A stretch of DNA of 64,000 nt from Pseudoduganella guangdongensis (lineage in GTDB: Bacteria > Pseudomonadota > Gammaproteobacteria > Burkholderiales > Burkholderiaceae_D). Position 1 is the stretch's first letter; each line of letters opens with the position of its first letter. The notes below the pieces were generated by a model that did no database searches, was not told where the DNA came from, and worked only from the letters and a program-made list of their open reading frames with translations. Location of the stretch: contig NZ_WWCJ01000006.1 of NCBI RefSeq assembly GCF_009857475.1, forward strand, positions 186,001 to 250,000, written 5' to 3'. The position numbers and the translations under genes were made by a program. This document shows positions 54,316 through 62,829 of the stretch, in pieces.

Positions 54316-55196
54316 CCGAAAAGGCTGAAGCGCAACAGGAGGCGCCGCCAGCGGCCGCGCCTTCTTCTCCGTTTCCCGTCCCCGCTCCCGCGGCAGTGAA
54401 CCTGCTGCGCCCTCCGGTGCAACTGCGCCGCCCCGACCCCACCTCCCCGCCCGTCTCCGGCGACCAGGACAAGCGCCAGTTGCTGGTCGGCGAATACATC
54501 CTCGAATATGTGCTCAAGCGCTCCAGCCGCCACTCGATCGGCTTCACGGTGGACGATACCGGCCTGTATGTGACCGCGCCCAAGCGCTGCACCCTGGGCG
54601 ACATCGACAATGCCATCCGCGCCAAGCAGCACTGGATCTTGTCCAAGCTCGATGAACGGCGCCAGCGCCGCGCCGCGCGCCTGGAAAAGCCGCCCATGGT
54701 ATGGGAAGACGGCGCCAAACTGCCCTACCTGGGCGGCGAAATCACCCTGCGCCTGTACCACGCGCCGCGCAACCGCACCGAGTTCGACCCGACGGCCATG
54801 GAGCTGGCCATGGGCCTGGTGCAGGGCGCGACCGAACAACTGCTCAAAGAGCGGGTGAAGAGCTGGTACAAGGCGCAGGCCGAAGGCCTGTTCCAGCAGC
54901 GCCTGGACCTGTACGCGGCGCGCCTGGGCGTGCAGTACGCCGGCTTCTCGCTGTCCTCCGCCGACACGCGCTGGGGCTCGTGCACCGTGCAGCGCACCAT
55001 CCGCCTGAACTGGAAGCTGATCCACTTCTCGCTGCCGCTGATCGACTACGTGGCGGCGCACGAGCTGGCGCACATCCTGGAAATGAACCACAGCCCACGC
55101 TTCTGGGCCAACGTCGGCCGCATCTACCCGCAATACGAGGAAGCCAAGCAGCTGCTGCGCAAACGCGCCGCCGAACTGCCGCCGCTCTTCACTTAA
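54261..55196 (+). CDS. SprT/YgjP-like M48-type metallopeptidase
   Basis: This 311-residue protein (GTG start) has a Pro/Ala-rich N-terminal stretch and a DUF45/YgjP metallopeptidase domain with YVAAHELAHILEMNHSPRFW, where HELAH supplies two zinc ligands and a following His the third, and SADTRWGSCTVQRTIRLNWK. The exact start is uncertain because the first 55 bases overlap plsC. Its stop shares TTAA with the convergent response regulator stop. Substrate unknown. Confidence 0.85.
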   Translation: MDRIRNARHFAPRLQRWLAEKAEAQQEAPPAAAPSSPFPVPAPAAVNLLRPPVQLRRPDPTSPPVSGDQDKRQLLVGEYILEYVLKRSSRHSIGFTVDDTGLYVTAPKRCTLGDIDNAIRAKQHWILSKLDERRQRRAARLEKPPMVWEDGAKLPYLGGEITLRLYHAPRNRTEFDPTAMELAMGLVQGATEQLLKERVKSWYKAQAEGLFQQRLDLYAARLGVQYAGFSLSSADTRWGSCTVQRTIRLNWKLIHFSLPLIDYVAAHELAHILEMNHSPRFWANVGRIYPQYEEAKQLLRKRAAELPPLFT

Positions 55197-55798
55197 AGCC
55201 AGCCGGCCTCGCGCGCCAGGCGGAAGGCTTCCACCCGGTTGCCCGCGTTGAGTTTGCTGATTGCTTCGGACAGGTAGTTGCGCACCGTGCCTTCGGACAG
55301 GCTCAGTTGTCTGGCGATGTCGGCGCCGCTGCGTCCTTCGCCGGCCAGGCGCAAGACCTGGCGTTCGCGTTCGCTCAAGGGGTCTTCGCCGCCGCTCCAG
55401 CTTTCCAGCGCCAGCTCGGGGGCGATGGCGCGGCCGCCGGCGTGCACACTGCGGATGGCGGCGGCCAGCGATTCGGAGGGGGCGTCTTTCAGCAGATAGC
55501 CGCGCACGCCGGCCGCCATGGCGCGGCGCAGGTAGCCGGAGCGGGCGAAGGTGGTGACGATCACCACGCGCGCCGCGGCGCCGCGTTCGGCCAGTGCGGC
55601 GGCCAGCTCCAGGCCGGTCATCAACGGCATTTCGATATCGGTCAGGACAATGTCGGGACGCAGCTCTTCGCACAGGACCAGCGCCTCCTGCCCATTGCGC
55701 GCCTGGCCTACCACGTCCAGGTCGGGTTCCAGCTTGAGCAGCGCGGCCAGCGCGCCCAGCACCATCGACTGGTCTTCGGCGATCAATACGCGGATCAT
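55193..55798 (-). CDS. NarL/DesR-type response regulator
   Basis: This 201-residue protein has a receiver domain with Asp9 and phosphoacceptor Asp54 (VLTDIEMPLMTGLEL), Thr in VIVTTFARSG and Lys in YLLKDAPSESL, and a C-terminal LuxR helix-turn-helix (LSERERQVLRLAGEGRSGAD, then LSLSEGTVRNYLSEAISKL). Its start overlaps the kinase gene by four bases. It resembles DesR, which controls membrane lipid fluidity in Bacillus; the target here is unknown. Confidence 0.92.
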   Translation of the reverse strand: MIRVLIAEDQSMVLGALAALLKLEPDLDVVGQARNGQEALVLCEELRPDIVLTDIEMPLMTGLELAAALAERGAAARVVIVTTFARSGYLRRAMAAGVRGYLLKDAPSESLAAAIRSVHAGGRAIAPELALESWSGGEDPLSERERQVLRLAGEGRSGADIARQLSLSEGTVRNYLSEAISKLNAGNRVEAFRLAREAGWL

Positions 55799-56901
55799 GC
55801 AACAGCTCCCATCGGTAAATAGAGTTCCAGCGCCAGCCCCTCGCCTGCGCGCAGCGTCAGGCGCCCGCCGGCTGCCGCGACCCGCTCGCGCATGCCGCGC
55901 AGGCCATTGCCGCCCGCCAGCGCTTCGCGGTCGACCGGCGCGCGGCCATCATCGCTGATGTGGCAGACGATCTGGCCGCCCTCTTGCCGCACGCTGACCT
56001 GGCAGCGCGTGGCCTGGGCATGGCGCAGGATATTGGTGACCGCCTCGCGCAGGGCCAGCGCCAGCACGTTTTCGGCGGTGGCGGGCATGGCGAAAGGCTG
56101 CACCTCCGCGACCAGCGTGACGGCGGCGGAGGCCAGCGCCGCGCGTGCTTGCGCCAGCTCCTGCGCGAAGCCGGTCTGGCGGTAGCCGGTAACGGCGCTG
56201 CGGACCTCGGCCAGCGCATGGCGTGCCGTGGTTTCGATATCCTTGATTTCCTTCGCCGTGGCAGCGGTGTCGCGCTCCAGCAGGCGCCCCGCCAACTCGG
56301 CCTTGATGGCGATCAGTGACAGGGTATGGCCCAGCAGGTCGTGCAGGTCGCGCGAGATGCGTTCGCGCTCGGCGATGCGGGCGATGTGCTCGACCTCCTC
56401 CTGCTTGCGCAGCAGCTGCAGGCTGGAACGGCGCACCTTGGCGTCCATCACGCTGGCAATGCCGATCGACGCGCCGACGGTCAGCGTCGGCAACAGGAAA
56501 CTGAGCTCCAGCCCCAACACCGCCGCCAGCAGCACCGCCGTGCCAAGGACGGCGCCGATGGCGAGGTAGGCATCGCGCTGCCGTTCCAACGCGGCGCACA
56601 TGGCGCAAGCAAAGATAAAGAAGGTGGACGCGCCGAAGTTATGCGGCGCCCACAGCGCGCCCAGCGCCACGGTGGCCAGCAGCAGCGGCAGCGCGCGCCG
56701 GTTGCGCAGCCAGTAGCTGGCGAAATACATCGGCACGAACACCACCACCGTCGCCAGCAGCAGGCCCGCCTCCAGCAGCGAGGGGCGGATGTAGAAGTAC
56801 TTCCACAACAGGAAATTCAGCGACAGCAGCCACAGATATGGCGCCTTGCCCAGGTGGGCCGGCACCCACGGTCCGGCCAGCAGTCGCTGCAACTTCCCCA
56901 T
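55795..56901 (-). CDS. HisKA_3 sensor histidine kinase, DesK-like
   Basis: This 368-residue kinase has four to five membrane helices in its first 150 residues (for example LWLLSLNFLLWKYFYI) and a HisKA_3 core with RISRDLHDLLGHTLSLIAIK carrying the phosphoacceptor His, then a HATPase domain with REAVTNILRHAQA and GGNGLRGMRER. There is no periplasmic domain of note, which is typical of DesK-type membrane-state sensors. It starts 10 bases after the amidohydrolase stop. Confidence 0.9.
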   Translation of the reverse strand: MGKLQRLLAGPWVPAHLGKAPYLWLLSLNFLLWKYFYIRPSLLEAGLLLATVVVFVPMYFASYWLRNRRALPLLLATVALGALWAPHNFGASTFFIFACAMCAALERQRDAYLAIGAVLGTAVLLAAVLGLELSFLLPTLTVGASIGIASVMDAKVRRSSLQLLRKQEEVEHIARIAERERISRDLHDLLGHTLSLIAIKAELAGRLLERDTAATAKEIKDIETTARHALAEVRSAVTGYRQTGFAQELAQARAALASAAVTLVAEVQPFAMPATAENVLALALREAVTNILRHAQATRCQVSVRQEGGQIVCHISDDGRAPVDREALAGGNGLRGMRERVAAAGGRLTLRAGEGLALELYLPMGAVA

Positions 56902-56911
56902 GCTCGTTCCC

Positions 56912-58708
56912 TTATTGCGGCATCAGGCGCACGTCGGCGATCTGAAACTGGTAGTCGCCCGGCTGCGGTCCTGCGTTGAAACCGATCATTGTAATGGTGC
57001 TGGTATCCACGCCCTTGAAACCGGCCAGCGGCAGGCTCACTTCCTGCCAGTCGGCGCCCGCCTCGAACGGCACGTTGACCGGGATCGAACCCGCCTTCGA
57101 CATGATGGCCACCGCATAGCGCTTGCCGTCGCCTTTGACGCGGAAGCGCAGCACCTTGGCGTTGCTCAGGTCCGCCGCCGCCATCGGCCCGCTGCCCGGA
57201 ATGAAGGCCAGGCCGGCCCAGGGGAAAGCAAAGCCGGGCTGCACGCTGGCTTGCACGCTGACGGCCGCCTCGTCGGCGTATTCGACCTTGACGGTCGATT
57301 TACCGCCCAGGAAAGCGTCGTTGGACGGCATCCAGCCGGTGCCGAAGGGGCTGGCCAGCTTGTCCTTGCTGAACAGGCTGATACGGCCGTCGGCCGGCAG
57401 CGCCAGCGGCACGCTCTTGCGGCTCAATTCCTGCGCCACCTGCTCCTGCTTTTTGGCGCGCGCCGGCGACACCGGTTCGCCGTCCTTCCACACTTCCACA
57501 ATGCGGCGCGTGGCCAGGATATCGGTCGTCGGATCGCCTTCCACCAGCACCAGGTCGGCCTTATAGCCTTTTGCCACCTGGCCGCGCTGGCCCAGGCGGA
57601 AGGCCTTGGCCGGCGCCGAAGTGGCGGCGGCCAGCACCGCCAGCGGACTCATACCGGCCTTGGTCATGGACAGCATTTCGTGGTGCATGCTGGCGCCGTA
57701 CTGGGTGCCCGCGTTGCCGGCATCGGTGCCGGCCAGCACCGGCACGCCCGCCTTGTGCAGCGCCGCCACCACCGCGTTGGGCGCCGTCAGGCGCTGCGGC
57801 TTGGGCTCCGAGCCGTAGCTCGAATGCAGGGTCATCATCTGCTCCTTGTCCAACAGGGAGGCCAGCGCCTTGTCCTCGATAACGTCTTTTTCGCGCAGGC
57901 CGGCGATGCTCTCCATCACGCTGAAGGTCGGGATGACGAAGGCCTTGCGCTCGCGCGCCAGCTTGACCAGCGCCTTCAGGTCGGCGTCGCCGATCGCGTC
58001 GCCGGTAAACAGGTGCACCAGGCCGTCGGCGCCGGTTTCCAGCGCGGCGCGCGCATCTTCCAGCGTCGAGATGTGGACCACCGCCAGCTTGCCGCGCTTA
58101 TGCGCCGCGTCCACCAGCGCCTTCACCGTCGGCATGTCCAGCGAATTAAATTTGCGCGTGCCGACGCCGCCGCTCTCGACGATGATCTTGATGAAGTTCG
58201 AACCTTCCGCAATGCGCGCGTCGACCCAGGCCTGCGCTTCGCCCGGCGTGGTCAGGGTCGGTACCGGGATGCCGTACTCGGCGCCATGCCCGCCCGGCGC
58301 GGTGGCCAGCATGCCGGCCGAGAAGATGTCCGTCGAAGCCTGGTTCTCGCCTTTCGCCATGCGGCGCTGCACGTCCTGCATGGCGGCCACCGGCATGAAC
58401 ATATCGACCTGGGTCGTCACGCCGAACAGCAGCGGCAGGTCGGGGAAGCGGTAAGCGTGGACGTGGGAATCGATCAGGCCGGGCAGCAGGGTGCGGCCGG
58501 CACCCTCGACCACCTTGGCGCCGGCCGGGGCCTTGCCCTTGAAATCGGCGCTGGCGATCTTGCCGCCCTGCAGCAGCACGCTGCGCTGGGCGTGCACCTT
58601 GTGGCCGTCGAACACGCGCACATCCTTGATCAGGATGGTTTCGGCGGCCATGGCCGGCAGCGCGCTGGCCAGGCTGGCGGCGATCAACAGTTTGCGGAAC
58701 ATTTGCAT
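56912..58708 (-). CDS. Exported amidohydrolase with C-terminal CIA30-like domain
   Basis: This 598-residue protein has a signal peptide (RKLLIAASLASALPAMAAE), a metal-dependent amidohydrolase barrel (LLPGLIDSHVHAYRFPDLPL with the HxH motif, VVHISTLEDARAAL with the third His, VPVLAGTDAGNAGTQYG with the catalytic Asp) and about 150 C-terminal residues resembling the CIA30/NDUFAF1 galactose-binding-like fold (SNAKVLRFRVKGDGKRYAVA). Imidazolonepropionase- or prolidase-like activities are typical; substrate unknown. It lies just upstream of the kinase and regulator genes. Confidence 0.85.
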   Translation of the reverse strand: MQMFRKLLIAASLASALPAMAAETILIKDVRVFDGHKVHAQRSVLLQGGKIASADFKGKAPAGAKVVEGAGRTLLPGLIDSHVHAYRFPDLPLLFGVTTQVDMFMPVAAMQDVQRRMAKGENQASTDIFSAGMLATAPGGHGAEYGIPVPTLTTPGEAQAWVDARIAEGSNFIKIIVESGGVGTRKFNSLDMPTVKALVDAAHKRGKLAVVHISTLEDARAALETGADGLVHLFTGDAIGDADLKALVKLARERKAFVIPTFSVMESIAGLREKDVIEDKALASLLDKEQMMTLHSSYGSEPKPQRLTAPNAVVAALHKAGVPVLAGTDAGNAGTQYGASMHHEMLSMTKAGMSPLAVLAAATSAPAKAFRLGQRGQVAKGYKADLVLVEGDPTTDILATRRIVEVWKDGEPVSPARAKKQEQVAQELSRKSVPLALPADGRISLFSKDKLASPFGTGWMPSNDAFLGGKSTVKVEYADEAAVSVQASVQPGFAFPWAGLAFIPGSGPMAAADLSNAKVLRFRVKGDGKRYAVAIMSKAGSIPVNVPFEAGADWQEVSLPLAGFKGVDTSTITMIGFNAGPQPGDYQFQIADVRLMPQ

Positions 58709-58797
58709 TGCGGTCTCCTAGTGGTGGATAACCGCAGTATCCGGCGCGCGGTTGCCGCGCGCCAGAATGAATTGCCATGACTTGCGCATGACATTTG

Positions 58798-60081
58798 TCA
58801 CTTCAGCTCTGGCAGCAGGGCAATCGTGCGCGCGGTCGCGCCGCGGTGGGTGTTGGCAAAGGTCAGGGCATGGGCGCCCATGGCCGCGCGCGACTGGCTG
58901 TCGGCCAGCAGGATCGCCGCCTGGTGCATCAAGCCGTCGCTACTGTGGACGCGCACCGCGCCGCCCTGCTGCAGGCAGTCCTCGGTCGCTTGCGCAAAGT
59001 TGAAGGTGTGCTCGCCGACGATGACCGGCTTGCCCAGCGCCGCCGGCTCGATCAGGTTCTGCCCGCCCAAGGGCTGCAGGCTGCCGCCGATGAAGGCCAG
59101 GTCGCAAACCGAGTAATAGGCGAACATCTCGCCCATGGAATCACCCAGCAGCACCTCGGTCTGCGCCGCCACCGAGGCGCCCGGCGCCTTGAGTTCGGAG
59201 CGGCGCTGCAGCGCCAGCCCGCGTTCGGCCACCATGGCCGCCACTTCATCGAAGCGCTGCGGGTGGCGCGGCACGAGCAGCAGCAGCACGTCCTGCGGCA
59301 TTTCGGCGCGCGCGGCCTGGAACGCTTCCAGGATCATGCCCTCCTCGCCTTCACGCGTGCTGGCGCACAGGAAGACCGGGCGGCTGCCAACCTGGCGCCG
59401 CAGCACGGCGCCGGTATCCAGCGCCGCCTGCGGGATCATCACGTCGAACTTGATGCTGCCGGTCACGCTGACATTGGCCGCGCCCAGTTGGCGGATGCGC
59501 AAGGCATCGGCCTCGGTCTGCGCCGCCACCAGGCTGATGCCCTGCGCCGCGTCGCGGATCATTTTGCCGAAGCGCAGCGCCTTGCCCAGCGAACGCTCGC
59601 TCAGGCGCGCGTTGGCCAGCACCACCGGCACCTGGTCGCGCTGGCATTGCAGGATCAGGTTGGGCCACACCTCGGTTTCCATCAGGATGCAGACGCGCGG
59701 CTCGAAGTGGCGGATGAAACGGCCCACCAGCAACGGCATGTCGTACGGCAGGAAGGACTGCACCACGCGCGCGCCGTGCTTGCCGAACAGGCTTTTGCCG
59801 GTGGCGCGGCCGGTCGGCGTCATGCAGGTCAGCACGATGCGCGCCTGCGGGTATTTTTTCAGCAGGGCGTCCAGCAGCGGTTCTGCGGCGCGCGTTTCGC
59901 CCACCGACACCGCATGCACCCAGATCGTCATCGGTTCGTCGTTGGCCGCGCGCGGGCCGTAAAAGCCGAGGCGCTCGCCCCAGTGTTCGCGGTAGCCCGG
60001 CTCCTTGCGGCCGCGCCACCACAGGCGGCCCAACACCAGCGGCAAGGCCAGCCACCACATGAAGGTGTAGAAGATGCGCAT
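58798..60081 (-). CDS. waaA: 3-deoxy-D-manno-octulosonic acid transferase
   Basis: This 427-residue inner-membrane enzyme adds Kdo to lipid A precursor. An N-terminal membrane anchor precedes the glycosyltransferase with RKEPGYREHWGERLGF, IWVHAVSVGETRAAEPLLDA (catalytic Glu), HGARVVQSFLPYDMPLLVG and GGSLQPLGGQNLIEPAALGK. Length is normal. It lies two bases downstream of waaC, so both belong to one LPS core operon. Confidence 0.94.
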   Translation of the reverse strand: MRIFYTFMWWLALPLVLGRLWWRGRKEPGYREHWGERLGFYGPRAANDEPMTIWVHAVSVGETRAAEPLLDALLKKYPQARIVLTCMTPTGRATGKSLFGKHGARVVQSFLPYDMPLLVGRFIRHFEPRVCILMETEVWPNLILQCQRDQVPVVLANARLSERSLGKALRFGKMIRDAAQGISLVAAQTEADALRIRQLGAANVSVTGSIKFDVMIPQAALDTGAVLRRQVGSRPVFLCASTREGEEGMILEAFQAARAEMPQDVLLLLVPRHPQRFDEVAAMVAERGLALQRRSELKAPGASVAAQTEVLLGDSMGEMFAYYSVCDLAFIGGSLQPLGGQNLIEPAALGKPVIVGEHTFNFAQATEDCLQQGGAVRVHSSDGLMHQAAILLADSQSRAAMGAHALTFANTHRGATARTIALLPELK

Positions 60082-60083
60082 GC

Positions 60084-61049
60084 TCAGAGCAGGCTCCGCG
60101 CCGCGGCCAATACTTCAGCCACGCCGGGCGGCGCGCCTTTGTCGCCCAGGTTGAGGATGCGCGGCGACCAGTTGCCCTCGGTCTTCCAGCGCGGCGAATC
60201 GGCGTAGATCTCCACCACCGGGCGCGAGAAGGCGGCCGCGATGTGGGTCAGGCCGGTGTCCACGCCCACCGCCAGGTCGGCGCGGCGCGCCAGCATGACG
60301 GCATCGGCCATCGACAGCTTGGGCAGCACGCGCGCGTTCGGGATGCCGGCGGCCAGCGCCTCGGCTTCCGCCTTTTCCTTGTCCGAGCCCCATGGCAGCA
60401 GCACCGGCATCGGCGCCAGCGCCTTGCCCAGTTCGATCCAGTTGGCCAGGGCCCACTTCTTGGCGTCGCGCGCCGTGCCGTGGAAGAACACGGCGTACGG
60501 CGCCTCGCCCATCCACGCCGGGCGCGGCTCGCTGGCCGGCACTTCCGGCAGGCCGAAGTCGGCCGGGGTGTCGACATTGAAGCCCAAGGCCGCGCCCACC
60601 ACCAGGCGGCCGCGCGCCACCGCGTGCGTGCGCGGGTGGGTCGGGATGCTTTTCGTATGGAAGATGCGCGAGATGCCCTCGTAGCCCGAGCCTTCGCTGC
60701 CGTTGGCCAGGCCGATCTTGTGCTTGCCGCGCGCGGCGCCCATGATCACGCCGGTCTTGAGCAGGCCCTGGGTGTCGAACACGTAGTCGTACTGCACTTC
60801 GCGCAGCTTGGTGAAGAACGCGCCGACTTCATCGCGCACTTCCTTGCTGCGCAGGTTCTTGCGCCAGCGGCGCAGGCCCCACGGCAGAATGTTGCGCACC
60901 ATCGGGTTCAGGCGCACCAGGCTGACATAGCCCTCCTCCACCACCCAGTCGATATTCGCGTGCGGGAAGTGGCGCTTGATGTCGGCCACGATCGGCATGT
61001 TGTGCAGCACGTCTCCCAGCGAGGAGACGCGCACCAGAAGGATATTCAT
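60084..61049 (-). CDS. waaC: Lipopolysaccharide heptosyltransferase I
   Basis: This 321-residue GT9 enzyme adds the first heptose to Kdo2-lipid A. It begins MNILLVRVSSLGDVLHNMPI, followed by HFPHANIDWVVEEGYVSLV, FFHGTARDAKKWALANWIEL and VGVDTGLTHIAAAFSRPVVE (nucleotide-sugar binding). Its donor is made through GmhB. It overlaps the mutase gene by one base. Confidence 0.94.
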   Translation of the reverse strand: MNILLVRVSSLGDVLHNMPIVADIKRHFPHANIDWVVEEGYVSLVRLNPMVRNILPWGLRRWRKNLRSKEVRDEVGAFFTKLREVQYDYVFDTQGLLKTGVIMGAARGKHKIGLANGSEGSGYEGISRIFHTKSIPTHPRTHAVARGRLVVGAALGFNVDTPADFGLPEVPASEPRPAWMGEAPYAVFFHGTARDAKKWALANWIELGKALAPMPVLLPWGSDKEKAEAEALAAGIPNARVLPKLSMADAVMLARRADLAVGVDTGLTHIAAAFSRPVVEIYADSPRWKTEGNWSPRILNLGDKGAPPGVAEVLAAARSLL

Positions 61050-62428
61050 CAGAACGGCAGCTGTGCGTCAGGCTTGGCGGCCAGGATCACATCACGGAAC
61101 TGGCCCTGGATGCGTGCCAGCGCGGCCGGCGATTCCGCCTCGAAGCGCATCACGATCACCGGCGTGGTGTTGGAGGAGCGCGCCAGGCCGAAGCCGTCCG
61201 CATACTCGACGCGCAGGCCGTCGATGTCGATGATGCGTTCATTGCCCGGGAATTTGGCATCGGCCACCAGCTTGGCCATCAGCGAGAAGTTCTCGCCTTC
61301 GTTCAGGTGCAGGTGCAGTTCCGGCGTGCTGTCCGATTTCGGCAGCGCGTTCAGCAGGGCCGACGGGTCGGCGTGTTTGGTCAGGATTTCCAGCATGCGC
61401 GCGCCGGCGTACAGGCCGTCGTCAAAGCCGTACCAGCGGTCCTTGAAGAAGATATGGCCGCTCATCTCGCCGCCCAGCGGGGCGCCGGTTTCCTTCAGCT
61501 TGGCCTTCACTAGCGAGTGGCCGGTCTTGTACATCAGCGGCTTGCCGCCAGCCTGCTCAATGTACGGCGCCAGGTGGCGGGTGCACTTCACGTCATACAG
61601 GATCTGCTCGCCCGGATTGCGCGACAGCACGTCTTCCGCGAACAGCATCATCTGGCGGTCCGGGTAGATGATCTGGCCGTCCTTGGTGACGATGCCCAGG
61701 CGGTCGCCGTCACCGTCGAAGGCCAGGCCGATTTCGGCGTCGGTGTCGCGCAGGGCCTGGATCAGGTCCTGCAGGTTTTCCGGGTGCGCCGGGTCCGGAT
61801 GGTGGTTCGGGAAGGTGCCGTCGACTTCGCAGAACAGTTCCACCACCTCGCAGCCCATGCCGCGATACAGGTCGCCCGCGAAAGCGCCGGCCACGCCGTT
61901 GCCGCAGTCGACCGCGATCTTGATCGGGCGCGCAATCATCACATCGCCGATGATGCGCTCCAGGTACTGGGCGCGGATATCGTGCGTGCCGTACTGGCCC
62001 GGCGTGGCCGCCGGCAGCAGGCCGGCCTCGATGGCCTGGTACAGCGCGGTGATCGACTCGCCGTGGATCGCCTCACCCTTCAGCACCATCTTGAAGCCGT
62101 TGTAGTCTGGCGGATTGTGGCTGCCGGTGACCATGATGCCGGAACGGGTGTCCAGCACCTGGGTGCCGAAATACACCATCGGCGTGGCCACCACACCCAG
62201 GTCGATCACGTCCATGCCGGCGGCCTGCAGGCCCTGCGCCAGCGCGGCGATCAGTTCCGGGCCGGACAGGCGGCCGTCGCGGCCGATCACGACACTGCGC
62301 TCTCCCTTGGCGGCAGCGGCCATGCCGAAGGCATGGCCGATCGAACGGGCCACGCCGGCGTCCAGCGTTTTACCGATGATGCCGCGGATATCGTAAGCTT
62401 TGAAGATGGATTGTGAGAGAGCGACCAT
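61049..62428 (-). CDS. Phosphomannomutase/phosphoglucomutase
   Basis: This 459-residue alpha-D-phosphohexomutase of AlgC type interconverts hexose-6- and hexose-1-phosphates for nucleotide-sugar synthesis. It shows VTGSHNPPDYNGFK with the phosphoserine, AFDGDGDRLGIV as the metal loop, APLGGEMSGHIFFKDRW as the sugar-specificity loop and a C-terminal phosphate-binding segment. It precedes waaC and waaA in one direction, tying it to LPS and exopolysaccharide. Confidence 0.93.
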   Translation of the reverse strand: MVALSQSIFKAYDIRGIIGKTLDAGVARSIGHAFGMAAAAKGERSVVIGRDGRLSGPELIAALAQGLQAAGMDVIDLGVVATPMVYFGTQVLDTRSGIMVTGSHNPPDYNGFKMVLKGEAIHGESITALYQAIEAGLLPAATPGQYGTHDIRAQYLERIIGDVMIARPIKIAVDCGNGVAGAFAGDLYRGMGCEVVELFCEVDGTFPNHHPDPAHPENLQDLIQALRDTDAEIGLAFDGDGDRLGIVTKDGQIIYPDRQMMLFAEDVLSRNPGEQILYDVKCTRHLAPYIEQAGGKPLMYKTGHSLVKAKLKETGAPLGGEMSGHIFFKDRWYGFDDGLYAGARMLEILTKHADPSALLNALPKSDSTPELHLHLNEGENFSLMAKLVADAKFPGNERIIDIDGLRVEYADGFGLARSSNTTPVIVMRFEAESPAALARIQGQFRDVILAAKPDAQLPF

Positions 62429-62464
62429 AGAAGTACTAAGACGTAAGTTGAAGATAGTGAGGGA

Positions 62465-62779
62465 TCAGATGCGCAGGCCGTCGAGCGGCTTGCCGCCGTC
62501 GACCCAGTCCTTGACCCATTTTGGCTGGCGGCCGCGGCCGGTCCACTGCTCGGCGGCATTGGCCGGGTTGCGGTAGCGCGCCTCGACCTTGCCGCCCTTG
62601 TTGCGGGTGCCCGGGTAGCCGATCAGCAAATCCTTGAGCGGCAGGCCAACCTGCTGCGCAATGGCGAAGATCTGTTCGCGCGCCTTTTGCTTGTCCTGGC
62701 CTTCGCGCTGTTTTAATTCACGCTTTATCTGTTCCTGCAGATTGCGCAATTCAGGGGACGACATATTCGACAAGTCCAT
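62465..62779 (-). CDS. H-NS family nucleoid protein
   Basis: This 104-residue protein begins MDLSNMSSPELRNLQEQIKR, an N-terminal coiled-coil oligomerisation part, and ends with the H-NS DNA-binding motif WTGRGRQPKWVKDWVDGGKP. AAAGGATAGG is the ribosome binding site. It is of the short betaproteobacterial H-NS type, which silences A/T-rich and horizontally acquired DNA; possible targets in this window include the T6SS effector genes. Confidence 0.92.
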   Translation of the reverse strand: MDLSNMSSPELRNLQEQIKRELKQREGQDKQKAREQIFAIAQQVGLPLKDLLIGYPGTRNKGGKVEARYRNPANAAEQWTGRGRQPKWVKDWVDGGKPLDGLRI

Positions 62780-62829
62780 ATTCCTATCCTTTATTGGGTT
62801 CGACGTATTGCAATATACACGAAATCCGG

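Noticed and set aside
56846..58780. 644-codon plus-strand open frame opposite the amidohydrolase
   Set aside because: Same shadow effect; the amidohydrolase on the other strand has clear motifs and a signal peptide.
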